NCBI GenBank assembly: GCA_965116435.1
Contig: OZ220686.1
Coordinates: forward strand, 1,860,001-1,924,000
DNA from: VXPQ01 sp965116435
GTDB taxonomy: Bacteria; Bacteroidota; Rhodothermia; Rhodothermales; VXPQ01
Length of the DNA: 64,000 nt
Direction of reading: 5' to 3'
The stretch's first letter is position 1, and every line of letters starts with the position of its first letter. This document shows positions 36,101 through 44,339 of this stretch, in pieces. The position numbers were made by a program, and so were the translations under genes. The notes beneath the pieces were generated by a model, which saw only the letters and a program-made list of their open reading frames with translations, had not been told where the DNA came from and did not search any database.

Positions 36101-38176
36101 TACGAAGGGGACGAAGACATTACCCTGTTTTGCTCGGCGTCTGGCGGGCCGGAGGGGGCCGTGTATGAATATGTCTGGTCGGCGCTCCGCAATACGAGCG
36201 CTGCGCCGGATACGGAGCGGCTCGTGGCGGGCATAGACGGCCCGACGCCGACGTTCGACGTGCCTGAGGCGGTGGATGTGGACGAGACGTACGAATACCT
36301 TGTGACGGTCTCCGCCGAGCATGCGGAGGCCGCGACGGCGGAAGTCCTGGTGACGGTGCTTAACAGTATCCCGTCCGTCGCATTTTCTACGATTCCGTCG
36401 GACCTGGGCGTTTGGATAAGCGCTTCGTCCTTGCGTTTCGGGGTGCAGTCTTCTGGCTCGCAGGTAACGCTGGATGCGCTGACGGACCGCATCTCGACGA
36501 GCGTGGCGGGTCCGTACCACGTAGGCCGCATGACGCTGGCGCCGGAGGGCGACCTGGCGTTTGACGAGAACGCGGAGGTGGCCTTGTCTATCGAGATGGT
36601 TACTCCGGTGACGCTACGCCGCATGGCCGACGCGACCCTGAACGATGCGACCCTGGCCGACGCGACTTTGGGCGACGCGACCCTGGACGGCGTGATCTTG
36701 GCCGACGCGGCATTGGCCGACGCGACTTTGGCCGACGCGACCCTGGCCGACGCGACCTTGGCCGACGCGGCATTGGCCGACGCGGCATTGGCCGACGCGG
36801 CATTGGGCGATGCGACTTTGGGTGATGCGACCTTGGGTGATGCGACCTTGGGCAACGCGACCTTGGACGGCGCGGCATTGGGTGACGCGACCCTGGTCGA
36901 TGCGACCTTGGCCGATGCGGCGGATGAACCGGGCGCCCGCGGGCATGTCCTTACGTTGTCGCCGAGTTGGTCCGTGGTGGAATCGTGCGAGCAGCTGTCG
37001 TCGCAGTCGATCCCGGGGTTGTACACGGAGGTGCGGATGTCCGGCTCGGACTGTCGTTTGTTGCTGTTCGGGGGCGATCTGGACCTGACGGACGCGCCTT
37101 CGGGCCGGTACGTCGGGACGATAGACGTGATTTTCCGCACGGTTTCGGGCGAGGAGACGCACCTCGTGCCGGTGTCCGTCGAGGTGATTCCTGCGCCGCG
37201 TGTGATTGCGATAGGTCCGGGCGGCGTGCGTTTCGATACGTCGCGGGAGCTGCCTCCGGGGTTGACGCCGGAGCAGACCGTGCGCATCTACCCGGACGTG
37301 GCGTACCTGACGGAGGAGGCCCCTTCGGGCGTATTCGAGTTGTCGAACCCGTCGCTGATCCCGCTGGAAATCTCGGTGTCGTCTCGTTTCGGGTATGTGG
37401 AGGCGACGGAGGACGGTCGGGAAGCGGTGGTGGAGGACCCGTCGAGTTCTCGTTTGGGTGATTTGTCGGGGTTGGTGGAGATGTATCCGCAGTCGCTGGT
37501 GCTGCAGCCGGGCGAGCAGCGCGTGGTTCGGTACGGCGTGCGGGAGGATTCGCTTGCGGCCCTGAAGGCGACGGGCGAGGCGGGCTATGCAGCGTTTTTC
37601 GAGATTTCGTCGGCTCCGCGCCAGTATATCCGTGCGGACTGGTTGCCTGAGGAATCGACGGGCGGAAATACGGCTCGCGTCACGATGCGGGTGCCGGGGG
37701 CGTACGCGCCGGAGGCGGCGGTGCCGTCGCTGCGGGCGGAATTGTTGTCCGTTTCGGCGGGCGCTTCGCCGTCGGCGACGTTTCTTTTGGAGACGGAGGG
37801 CGCACCGTTCCTTGGCGAGGTGTCGGCGTACGACGAGGACGGCCGGGAGCTCGGTCGTAGCCGTACGCTGGTGTACACGCGCAGCCGGGTGCGGCTGCCG
37901 CTGGCGTGGCTGCCGGAGGGCGAGGCGATCTTTTTGCGCTTCGCGCCGTTTAGGGCGCCTTCAAGTGCGCCGTCCAGTTCACTGTCGGGATCAGGGCATA
38001 CGTCCGCGCCGGTGCGGGTTCCGTGGCATGCGCCGCGCGGCATCGGGGCGGTTCCGGCCAAGGACACATCCCCTGCATCTCCTGAGAGCGACGCCCTGGT
38101 CAGCAAACAACCGTCGCCGGACCCCGTCTTGGCCAACGAGCAACCGCCGCGGGGTGCCGTCCCGGCCAGCGAGTAA
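30113..38176 (+). CDS. giant Ig-like repeat surface protein with DUF4402-like and PapD-like C-terminal domains
   Basis: 2,687 residues from the ATG at 30113, which has GGAGGG eight bases upstream; a GTG at 30107 is less likely. A signal peptide (about 1-30) leads to 19 tandem Ig-like domains of ~90-110 residues, each with a Cys pair and a core like VYEGSPDVALDC...YEYAWT...VTVSA.. VTVTVLN. The first seven are divergent, the last eleven or twelve highly alike. Residues from ~2085 resemble a DUF4402 domain interrupted by 20 five-residue repeats (36626-36925), followed by a PapD-chaperone-like domain (VLQPGEQRVVRYGV) and a Ser/Pro-rich tail. It is probably an exported adhesin or outer-surface filament protein. 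No type IX sorting domain is visible. Codon use follows the neighbours. Confidence 0.82.
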   Translation: MRSSMYRGRVVRWVCALMGVALLCVLPAAGQAIPDEGYPSKPVFPEESPAAPVLHEECGPFVLEDPVTAEACAGEMGADNGMDGVGAGSQGAGSSSAVLDPALHTPPRLECPSAVFLDELETGAIDCHVYDAAGEEHLDYFWEPVGGATRDYLENPRLLPEDAPNPVVVAPSFPQYDTLESFLSEEGAQRHRYRLTATSRATGLSSYAEVEVFVRSSQPSVYCPLELEVEEGATVVLACEGADPLSFRMDASDAAGASPALWAWEGLWGSSTAPLAATDTPQPVFTAPSGSAGRTYHYVASLTTSSSGVPRTARRRVSVTVKAGEEAVPGADVSLSVSNPPTVITCTDIYHIVQGHISELTIECSAENEPAHTGYVWVAISPRDALDRFVSGANTLRPTFAIDHNALPSNGSIEYKYWVILSVGGRVYAKEDVTVTLRKSERRMTCDTKYYEVWTTNSDFSFDCWSDSSSENIRWTMGYGSGARARAYHPGNGQQGPYSLVRPRFDLKFDVPETLPGGAEIGYYTYLVCMYYHGGGGWYYVDSASIKVKVKKMYSLDCVDPIEVYEGAGVVRFNCTLDLGLRYPDSYAWEARGSTENTDRLIADTEGLRPLFLVPGDGEVDEDEDETYEYRLVTSTNDDDIPDITADVTVKVLNRPAAVIIDCPGDPYTYTGGDFQKQLGDCRFSTNDNFPPGPKEYTFVWTNMTSSGKSLLNGVCTTTGDTPQCQRPVFNVPKVSSDETYKYQVTYTATQGDVSASASKTITVHVKPRPALSLSCEDMEVYEGSGDIPLNCRGIGTPVFAHYEYMWSPDNGLLEEAVPPVKFRTVFPPKFLTPANVDADTPYDYDITLRSKHFISPPWSVTAPITVTVLNKPQIVVDCTGHPYSAYEGSDVVLDCTATGAHDPSTYRYAWTARSAAADLSRLDDQNALSPTFTALPSVTATATHEYLLTVSADNAVDGTFVVEVTERPKSPLMVDCVSHPYEVYEGSSDVLDCTVAGAPDPSTYAYAWTARSAGADVTLLSDAAALTPTFTAPASVTAPETHEYLLTVSADNALDGTFDADVTVLPKPPLAVDCPDTPYEVFEGEADFLLNCMVTGAPDPSTYAYTWTARSPGTDLGLLDNLAAGSPTFLVPEDVAADRAHEYVLTVTAANALDVTANVTVTVRDRPLLAVACTNPDPVYEGSEAFALECTATGAPGGAAYTYAWAARGDTPDVALLSAPDALTPTFLVPKAVARDETYEYLLTVSADNSVSGTAEVTVEVLNKPQLAVDCTNPDPVYEGAADVTLSCTASGAPAGAAYTYAWTARGDTPDVGRLSASDVLSPTFDVPFSVAQTTRYEYLLTVSAPNAESGSETVTVTVLNEGSLALVCTDPDPVYEGSADIALSCTASGAPGDSPSYEYTWTSRGAAEDANLLSRTDISSPTFAVPEAVDADRAYAYVVRVTAANADAGVARVTVTVLNQPAIAVVCTDPDPVYEGSPDIALSCRASGALGVSSASGASGALRDDPVYEYAWTPRRSAADTDMLSRTDISSPTFFVPAAVDADRAYAYAVRVTAANAESGTAEVTVRVLNTGVVALSCANPAPVYEGSGDLALSCAATGAPAGSEYAYSWEAFHKTSGPPDAGLLSATDVASPTFLTPEDVPQTTRYAYRVTARADHASPATADVTVTVLDSGVLTLSCANPAPVYEGSPNVALNCTASGGPGGPEGSTYEYAWSPLGNTSGPPGAGLLSASDIASPTFAVPAEVDADETYAYLVTVSAEHAESATAEVTVTVLNKPALALACASPVSVYEGSPDVALDCATTGGPGGSAYEYVWTPLRNTSGTPDTGLLSRADIASPIFAVPAEVDADETYEYLVTVSAEHAEAATAEVTVTVLNKGALALVCVNPAPVYEGSPDVALDCSASGGPGAPDGSAYEYLWTALSNTSAATDTDLLSRADIASPTFAVPAEVDADERYEYLVTVSAEHAEAATAEVTVTVLNKGDLALVCVDPDPVYEGDEDITLFCSASGGPEGAVYEYVWSALRNTSAAPDTERLVAGIDGPTPTFDVPEAVDVDETYEYLVTVSAEHAEAATAEVLVTVLNSIPSVAFSTIPSDLGVWISASSLRFGVQSSGSQVTLDALTDRISTSVAGPYHVGRMTLAPEGDLAFDENAEVALSIEMVTPVTLRRMADATLNDATLADATLGDATLDGVILADAALADATLADATLADATLADAALADAALADAALGDATLGDATLGDATLGNATLDGAALGDATLVDATLADAADEPGARGHVLTLSPSWSVVESCEQLSSQSIPGLYTEVRMSGSDCRLLLFGGDLDLTDAPSGRYVGTIDVIFRTVSGEETHLVPVSVEVIPAPRVIAIGPGGVRFDTSRELPPGLTPEQTVRIYPDVAYLTEEAPSGVFELSNPSLIPLEISVSSRFGYVEATEDGREAVVEDPSSSRLGDLSGLVEMYPQSLVLQPGEQRVVRYGVREDSLAALKATGEAGYAAFFEISSAPRQYIRADWLPEESTGGNTARVTMRVPGAYAPEAAVPSLRAELLSVSAGASPSATFLLETEGAPFLGEVSAYDEDGRELGRSRTLVYTRSRVRLPLAWLPEGEAIFLRFAPFRAPSSAPSSSLSGSGHTSAPVRVPWHAPRGIGAVPAKDTSPASPESDALVSKQPSPDPVLANEQPPRGAVPASE
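36626..36925 (+). repeat. 15-bp coding tandem repeat (20 units, ADATL-like pentapeptides)
   Basis: Twenty in-frame 15-bp units encode ADATL, GDATL, ADAAL, DGVIL and similar pentamers. The spacing and the A-D prefix resemble pentapeptide repeats, but the usual central Leu/Phe is Ala. The repeat sits between two strands of a DUF4402-like domain and is likely to vary in unit number by slippage. Confidence 0.88.
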
Positions 38177-38218
38177 CCGTCGCCGGGCGTCGCCCTGGCC
38201 AGCGAGTAACCGTCGCCG
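38090..38218 (+). repeat. 33-bp tandem repeat spanning the surface-protein stop codon
   Basis: Four units at 38090-38119, 38120-38152, 38153-38185 and 38186-38218. Units 1 and 2 encode S-K-Q and N-E-Q at the position where units 3 and 4 have TAA (CAA to TAA). The annotated stop (38174-38176) therefore lies inside the repeat, and the repeat continues past it. Confidence 0.85.
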
Positions 38219-38257
38219 GGCGCCGCCCCGCCCGAAACACCCCCTTGATTATTTAGG

Positions 38258-38330
38258 GAATGCTTTGGCTACTTCCGCAGAGATCAGCGCACCCTAAGGA
38301 TGCCCTGACTACATTGCAAAAACCGTCGCG
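38258..38330. repeat. degenerate GGATGC-family palindrome copies
   Basis: ATCAGCGCACCC (38283-38294) and GGATGCCCTGAC (38298-38309) match the arms of the family, but with diverged partners. They abut the right 45-bp direct repeat, the same neighbour relation as at 29820-29899. Confidence 0.55.
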
Positions 38331-38375
38331 CCTTAATTATTTAACCTCGAATTTTCGCCGCCTTACTTTTTAAGG
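38331..38375 (+). repeat. 45-bp direct repeat, right of surface-protein gene
   Basis: 43 of 45 identical to 29855-29899. The two copies bracket the entire 8.1-kb gene. Confidence 0.85.
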
Positions 38376-38487
38376 TTGGGCGGAAGGCGCGTATCCTCAA
38401 GACGCTTAAAGACAGAACACGAGAAAACAGAACCCGAGGCAGACACGGCGACGGTAAAATACCAAGGCATTCGCCGACAAGCCTTAG

Positions 38488-38525
38488 GGATGCACTGATT
38501 CAAATCCACTTCGATCAGTGCATCC
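38488..38525. repeat. dispersed palindrome, GGATGC family, copy 4
   Basis: GGATGCACTGAT (38488-38499) and ATCAGTGCATCC (38514-38525) are perfect 12-bp inverted repeats around a 14-base loop. Confidence 0.85.
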
Positions 38526-38550
38526 AGAACAAACATCCAGAACAAGCAAA

Positions 38551-38593
38551 AAGGCGGAGCCTGCCGTAGCGGGCTCCGCCTTTGCTGTTTTTT
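38551..38593 (-). terminator. rho-independent terminator of groES-groEL (bidirectional)
   Basis: GGCGGAGCC (38553-38561) pairs with GGCTCCGCC (38572-38580). On the minus strand it ends in a TTTTTG run and on the plus strand in TTTGCTGTTTTTT, so it can stop transcription from both sides. Confidence 0.85.
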
Positions 38594-38657
38594 CTGTGGT
38601 TGCGCGGCCTCCTTTGGACCTGTGTGCGCCCGAAGAAAGCCGCCGTACGCGCGGGAC

Positions 38658-40310
<1,653 letters not shown>

Positions 40311-40396
40311 GATGTAGAATGTGGTGTAGTGTACCTTGTAATAACAGGGTGCCGGAGACCTGTGCGATCCCCGGTGAACGTAAGGGTCGGCGTTCC

Positions 40397-40684
40397 TTAG
40401 CTGATGACGCCGAGGATGTCGCTTTCGCGCATGATGAGCACGTCCTCTCCGTCGAGGGCGATCTCGGTGCCCGAATACTTTCCGTAGAGCACCGTGTCTC
40501 CGGCCTTGACGGTCATCTCGACATGCGTGCCGTTCTCCGTCTGGCCGGGGCCTACAAACAAAACGGTTCCGCGCTGCGGACGCTCCTGCGCCGTGTCGGG
40601 AATGAACAAGCCGCTCGAGGTCTTCTCCTCCGCCGCCTCCGGGCGGACCACCACGCGGTCGCCGATTGGGGTGATGCTGGTCAT
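40397..40684 (-). CDS. groES: co-chaperonin GroES
   Basis: 95 residues from the ATG at 40684, whose MTSITPIGDRVVVRPEAAEE matches the family N-terminus. An upstream ATG at 40810 is in frame but adds unrelated residues. The mobile loop (EKTSSGLFIPDTAQERPQRG) and the C-terminal roof region are present. It caps GroEL. The operon order groES-groEL is standard. Confidence 0.97.
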   Translation of the reverse strand: MTSITPIGDRVVVRPEAAEEKTSSGLFIPDTAQERPQRGTVLFVGPGQTENGTHVEMTVKAGDTVLYGKYSGTEIALDGEDVLIMRESDILGVIS

Positions 40685-40763
40685 GGTTTGGTTTTTCCTC
40701 CTTCCGGGTACAAACCGGACGATGATGGGATTAAAGGTTGCGTAAGGGAACGCCTCGGCCCTA

Positions 40764-40779
40764 TCAAACGGCGTGCCAA
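40764..40779 (-). promoter_or_regulatory. TTGGCAC-N4-TTTGA motif upstream of groES
   Basis: On the minus strand TTGGCACGCCGTTTGA lies 80 bp before groES. It has the sigma-54 -24 element TTGGCACG, but GA at the -12 position instead of GC, the same deviation as the motif before rpoN. Confidence 0.4.
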
Positions 40780-40908
40780 TTCTATAATCTGACGTACTGG
40801 CATACTCCAACGCCAGCGAAACCGGGTCGTCTGGACTGCGCCGGAATCCACATCCTGACGAAAGGGCAGAGGGTCTGGGCGTCGCCTACCGGCCTGGCAT
40901 CCCTGAAT

Positions 40909-40935
40909 TATTCACCGCATAATTTGCGGAGAATA
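40909..40935 (-). repeat. dispersed palindrome, CCGCA-N5-TGCGG family, copy C
   Basis: The 11-bp arms TATTCACCGCA and TGCGGAGAATA pair at 10 of 11 positions around TAATT. It is the most symmetric copy. The reverse complement aligns with copies A and B. Confidence 0.7.
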
Positions 40936-41021
40936 AAATGGCCCATCGCTGACGAAAGGGCAGGCCGCCGTGGTCGCCTGCAGGCGCGCGGGGCCCGGTG
41001 TGCAGCCCGGCGCGCAGCCCC

Positions 41022-42962
41022 TCAGCGGGTTTGGAGCACGAGTCGCAGCCGCACATGCCGCGGCGGCATGGGATATCCCTCAACGAGGGCGTACTGGCTG
41101 TCGAACGCATTTTCCAGCAGGGTCGACAGGCGCCCCTTGAATGGCCCCGCGCTCCAGACAAAACGTGCCTGGGCGCCCGCGACGAACGCAGGATCGAGGC
41201 TATATTCCTTGTCCTCGGCGCCTGTTGTGAAGCGGCGCCCTGTGAACCGGCCGTGCACATCTATGCGGATCCGTTCGAATGTTGCGGATACGTAGGGTTT
41301 CAGCAAGTGGGCCGGCACGAAAGGAAGGCGCTTGTTCCAGGCGGGAGAAGCCGAATCCGACCGGTCGGTGGCGTGGGTCCAGGTATGCAGCGCCCCAACG
41401 GTCAGGTTTTTGTCTACCTGCACGGAGGCCGACGTTTCGACGCCCAGCGCACGGGTCTTCGCCAGGTTTTTGGGCGACCATACGCCGCTATCTTCGTCGG
41501 GCGTCCATATGATTCTGTCTGAGTATTGCCCGGCGAAGGCGGATACCTCGACGTGCGCGGTCCGTCCGTCTATCTGGACTCCTGCGTCCGCCGAATACGA
41601 CCGTTCGGGTTGCAGGTCGGGATTGCCGGAGCCTGTCCAGAAGCGATCGTTGAAGGTGGGCGGACGGAATCCGACGCCGACATTCGCTTTTACGAAGAGC
41701 GGCAGATGCGCTACCGGTTGTACGTTCGCGCCGAAACGCGGACTGACCGCCGACAACGTACGATCGTTCTCGCTATACGTATCGAGCCGAACCGCCGGAT
41801 AGATTCGCCAGCGCCCGTACGCGCCCGCCGCCGAGAGGAACGCAGCCCATCTGAATTCGGAGATATCCGACGTCAGCGAAGGGTTATCGGCGGCGGCGTA
41901 TCCGGCGGAGGTTCCGGCAGATATATCCAGCTGTTTGCCTGCGGGCGTCCGCCAGGCGGCTTCCAGTCCATTCGTCGTTGTCCGGGCGGTGTTGTCCTGC
42001 CCCCAAATGGGGTGCGGATTGAGGTAGCGGAGCGTACCGCGATGCAGGAATCCGCGCAGCGTCAGGGTTCCGGAACCCAGCAAGGCTTTGTCTTCCAGCC
42101 ACAGACGCGAGTGCGTGTCCCATTGCTGTTCTCCCTGGGGGCCGAACACGGTGGAACCCGGAAGATGCTGTTCCCGATCCACATGAAAAAACGCCCCGCG
42201 CAACGTATGCCGTCCTGCGCGGCCTTGCACGGCGCCCATCAGGGAAAAACCTTCCTGGTCCGAATGTTCGCGGCGCATATTCTGTCCGGCGTCCGTTTCG
42301 TACGGGAAATCCCCCGCACTTTGGCGATATTCCCCGGAAACCAGCCCGGATATGCGGCCTTTGCCGAACGACCATCCTGCGGAGGTCCGCAAGGCGCCCC
42401 AGGCCCCGATCTCCGTCAGCACGCGCGCCTGTCCGTTTTCGCGGGCCGTTTTCGACCGACCGCTTCGCAGATACACCGCGCTGGACATCCCGTTCGCGCC
42501 GTACACGGAGGAAGAGGGTCCGTGCAATATTTCCATGGAATCGAACAGGTGCAGCGGAAGCAGGTTCAGGTCGAATTGCCCTGCTGACGGGTCGGACAGA
42601 CGCATGCCGTCGATCAGCACTTGCGTGTGTCCGGCTGCGCCGCCTCGAAAGGAGGCGGTGGCCAGCCCTTGTCCGTATTGCCGAATGGATAATGCGGACC
42701 GGGCCGCGAGCAGGTCTGCAACGGTATGGGCGCCCGTCGCGGCTATTTCCGCCTGGCCCAGCACGGTGATTCGTTGCGGGGCCCGCGAAGCAGGTACGCC
42801 CATGCGTAAGGCGGACACCGTAATTTCCTGTAGCGCGACAACAGAATCCGGCGCTTGCCCGAACGATGCGCCCGGATATCCGGACAATCCAGACAAGACG
42901 AATAGGCAGATAAACAGAAAGACGAGGGAGGTCCGGCGAAGGGCGCGAAGGCGAGCGGTCAT
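41022..42962 (-). CDS. TonB-dependent outer-membrane receptor, probable vitamin B12 (BtuB-like) transporter
   Basis: 646 residues from the ATG at 42962. A signal peptide is followed by a TonB-box-like region (VVALQEITVSALR), the plug domain (QRITVLGQAEIAATGAHTVA; ILHGPSSSVYGANGMSSAV) and a 22-strand-type barrel ending in the aromatic/basic RLRLVLQTR. A cobalamin riboswitch precedes it, and this is the main reason to assign cobalamin as substrate. It would bring B12 or related corrinoids across the outer membrane using TonB-ExbBD energy; those partners are not in the window. No periplasmic BtuF or BtuCD follows. Confidence 0.88.
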   Translation of the reverse strand: MTARLRALRRTSLVFLFICLFVLSGLSGYPGASFGQAPDSVVALQEITVSALRMGVPASRAPQRITVLGQAEIAATGAHTVADLLAARSALSIRQYGQGLATASFRGGAAGHTQVLIDGMRLSDPSAGQFDLNLLPLHLFDSMEILHGPSSSVYGANGMSSAVYLRSGRSKTARENGQARVLTEIGAWGALRTSAGWSFGKGRISGLVSGEYRQSAGDFPYETDAGQNMRREHSDQEGFSLMGAVQGRAGRHTLRGAFFHVDREQHLPGSTVFGPQGEQQWDTHSRLWLEDKALLGSGTLTLRGFLHRGTLRYLNPHPIWGQDNTARTTTNGLEAAWRTPAGKQLDISAGTSAGYAAADNPSLTSDISEFRWAAFLSAAGAYGRWRIYPAVRLDTYSENDRTLSAVSPRFGANVQPVAHLPLFVKANVGVGFRPPTFNDRFWTGSGNPDLQPERSYSADAGVQIDGRTAHVEVSAFAGQYSDRIIWTPDEDSGVWSPKNLAKTRALGVETSASVQVDKNLTVGALHTWTHATDRSDSASPAWNKRLPFVPAHLLKPYVSATFERIRIDVHGRFTGRRFTTGAEDKEYSLDPAFVAGAQARFVWSAGPFKGRLSTLLENAFDSQYALVEGYPMPPRHVRLRLVLQTR

Positions 42963-43099
42963 ATAAATATCCCGATGTTTTATGAGGATCGGGATGAGCT
43001 CGAACCGAAAGGGTACGCATCGCCCGGAAGAAGCCCGGACACACGGTAGAGAGGCCACCGCGCGACCCTCTGATTCCCGAAGGGTATGCGGCGAAGCGC

Positions 43100-43285
43100 T
43101 TGCAGGCAGGTCTCCTGGCTTGCTGCGTAATACGGACGCCCGGCTCTGCGTCTTGCCTTCCCGTTCGCAAGGAACAGTGGCGCGACGCGTCTTGACCGGG
43201 TTGGTCGGCGCAGCCTACAGTTGCGGGTACAGCCCCAGCATAGCGCTCATGGCGCGCACTGGATTCCCTATTATCCGCGCTGGAT
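43100..43285 (-). ncRNA. cobalamin riboswitch
   Basis: On the minus strand the leader contains AATAGGGAATCCAGTG, GGGGCTGTACCCGCAACTGT, CCACTGTTCC with GGGAAGG, and the closing GCCAGGAGACCTGCC, the ordered conserved blocks of the AdoCbl riboswitch (B12-box at the 3' end). It lies 140 bp upstream of the receptor gene and should shut off its expression when B12 is plentiful. Confidence 0.93.
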
Positions 43286-43452
43286 TCGACGAATCGGGCG
43301 CAGAACCGTGCAAGCATATGCAAAGAACTTGTGAAAGATAGCCCCTCAGCCCATGCATTGCAAACGAAGAATGCATTAAACGGCGCCCGGCGCGGATTTT
43401 ATGGAAACGCAAGGGTTCCGCATGTCCCTCTTCCGCTGTATTTTAGAATGCT

Positions 43453-44283
43453 TTGAATCAACATCGCTTTGCTCAGCACGTGGCTTTCTTCCTAAAAGGT
43501 CTCGTTTCTTTTTTCCGTCGGTTCCGGGGGGATACGCCGGACACGCCGGACGGGCGCGTGGCCGAAAAACCGGATTGGTCTCCGCCGCGCCCTTCGCGCG
43601 ACGACATAGAAGAACTGGTCGGGACGCGCATCCGTACGATGGCGTTGTACGAGCAGGCGCTTCGGCATCGTTCCGTGCTGTCCGATTCGGCCCCGGAGTC
43701 CAACGAGCGCCTGGAGTTTCTGGGGGACGCCGTGCTGGATTTTGTGATGGCGGAGCATCTTTATCGTCGTTTTCCAGAGGGCGACGAAGGGTTTTTGACC
43801 CGGTTGCGGTCCCGAATCGTCAACGGGCGCGCCCTGGCGCAGTGCGCCGCCGAACTGGGACTTGGCGATATGATTGCGATGAGCGGCGCCATGCAGCGCG
43901 ACGGGGGCCGGGACAGCGCCGCGATCCTGGCCGATGCGTTTGAAGCCGTTGTGGCGGCGCTGTACCTTGACCTGGGAGAACAAGCGGTTCGCCAATTCGT
44001 CCAGAACAAAATGCTGGCGCGGCTGGATCTGGAGGAGCTGGCGAATCTCAGGGACAACCACAAAAGTTTGTTGCTGGAATATGTGCAGGCGATCGGATGG
44101 CCGCTGCCCGTCTACCGCGTTGCGCACGAAGAAGGGCCGCCGCACGATCGGGTGTTTACCATGGAGGTGTTTTTGCGAGGCGAGGCCTATGGCCGCGGGC
44201 GGGCGCAAAGCAAGAAAGAGGCTGAACAGCAGGCCGCCTCCGAGGCGCTCGCCCGATTGCATCGCGAAGCGCCAAGCTCGTAG
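43453..44283 (+). CDS. rnc: ribonuclease III
   Basis: 276 residues from a TTG at 43453; a GTG at 43480 is another choice, and no in-frame ATG is available. The nuclease domain carries the signature NERLEFLGDAVLDFV and a downstream DAFEAVVAALYLDLG that supply the catalytic acids. The double-stranded RNA-binding domain follows at about 195-268. RNase III trims rRNA precursors and other double-stranded RNA. It precedes gcvP by 56 bp. The N-terminal ~50 residues before the catalytic domain are a low-conservation basic extension. Confidence 0.94.
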   Translation: MNQHRFAQHVAFFLKGLVSFFRRFRGDTPDTPDGRVAEKPDWSPPRPSRDDIEELVGTRIRTMALYEQALRHRSVLSDSAPESNERLEFLGDAVLDFVMAEHLYRRFPEGDEGFLTRLRSRIVNGRALAQCAAELGLGDMIAMSGAMQRDGGRDSAAILADAFEAVVAALYLDLGEQAVRQFVQNKMLARLDLEELANLRDNHKSLLLEYVQAIGWPLPVYRVAHEEGPPHDRVFTMEVFLRGEAYGRGRAQSKKEAEQQAASEALARLHREAPSS

Positions 44284-44339
44284 CGCCTTCCGCCCGACCC
44301 GCATACACGATACCCGCGCTTCGCATTCACGTACCAACC

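Larger units (their letters stand above)
38177..38657. other. repeat-rich intergenic region downstream of the surface protein
   Basis: Contains the tail of the 33-bp repeat, degenerate GGATGC palindrome copies (about 38258-38330), the right 45-bp direct repeat, a full palindrome (38488-38525) and the groEL terminator. No gene is seen. Confidence 0.6.
40685..41021. other. intergenic region between groES and the TonB receptor gene
   Basis: Contains a TTGGCAC-N4-TTTGA motif, a CCGCA-N5-TGCGG palindrome (40909-40935) and a 15-bp direct repeat CTGACGAAAGGGCAG at 40855-40869 and 40949-40963. No gene seen. Confidence 0.5.

Noticed and set aside
33000..36365. Possible CRISPR array
   Set aside because: The ~290-bp period is coding Ig domains in one frame; no short constant repeats with unique spacers.
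31868..36520. Long minus-strand frames across the Ig repeats
   Set aside because: Periodic Arg/Ser-rich shadows produced by the repeated coding sequence.
36626..36925. 15-bp repeats as iterons or CRISPR
   Set aside because: They are in frame, without spacers, and lie inside a continuous protein.
40685..40810. CIRCE/HrcA operator in front of groES
   Set aside because: No TTAGCACTC-N9-GAGTGCTAA or close variant found on either strand.
40855..40963. 15-bp direct repeat CTGACGAAAGGGCAG as transposon target or ends
   Set aside because: No inverted ends or transposase between the copies; the 80-bp interval holds only a palindrome.
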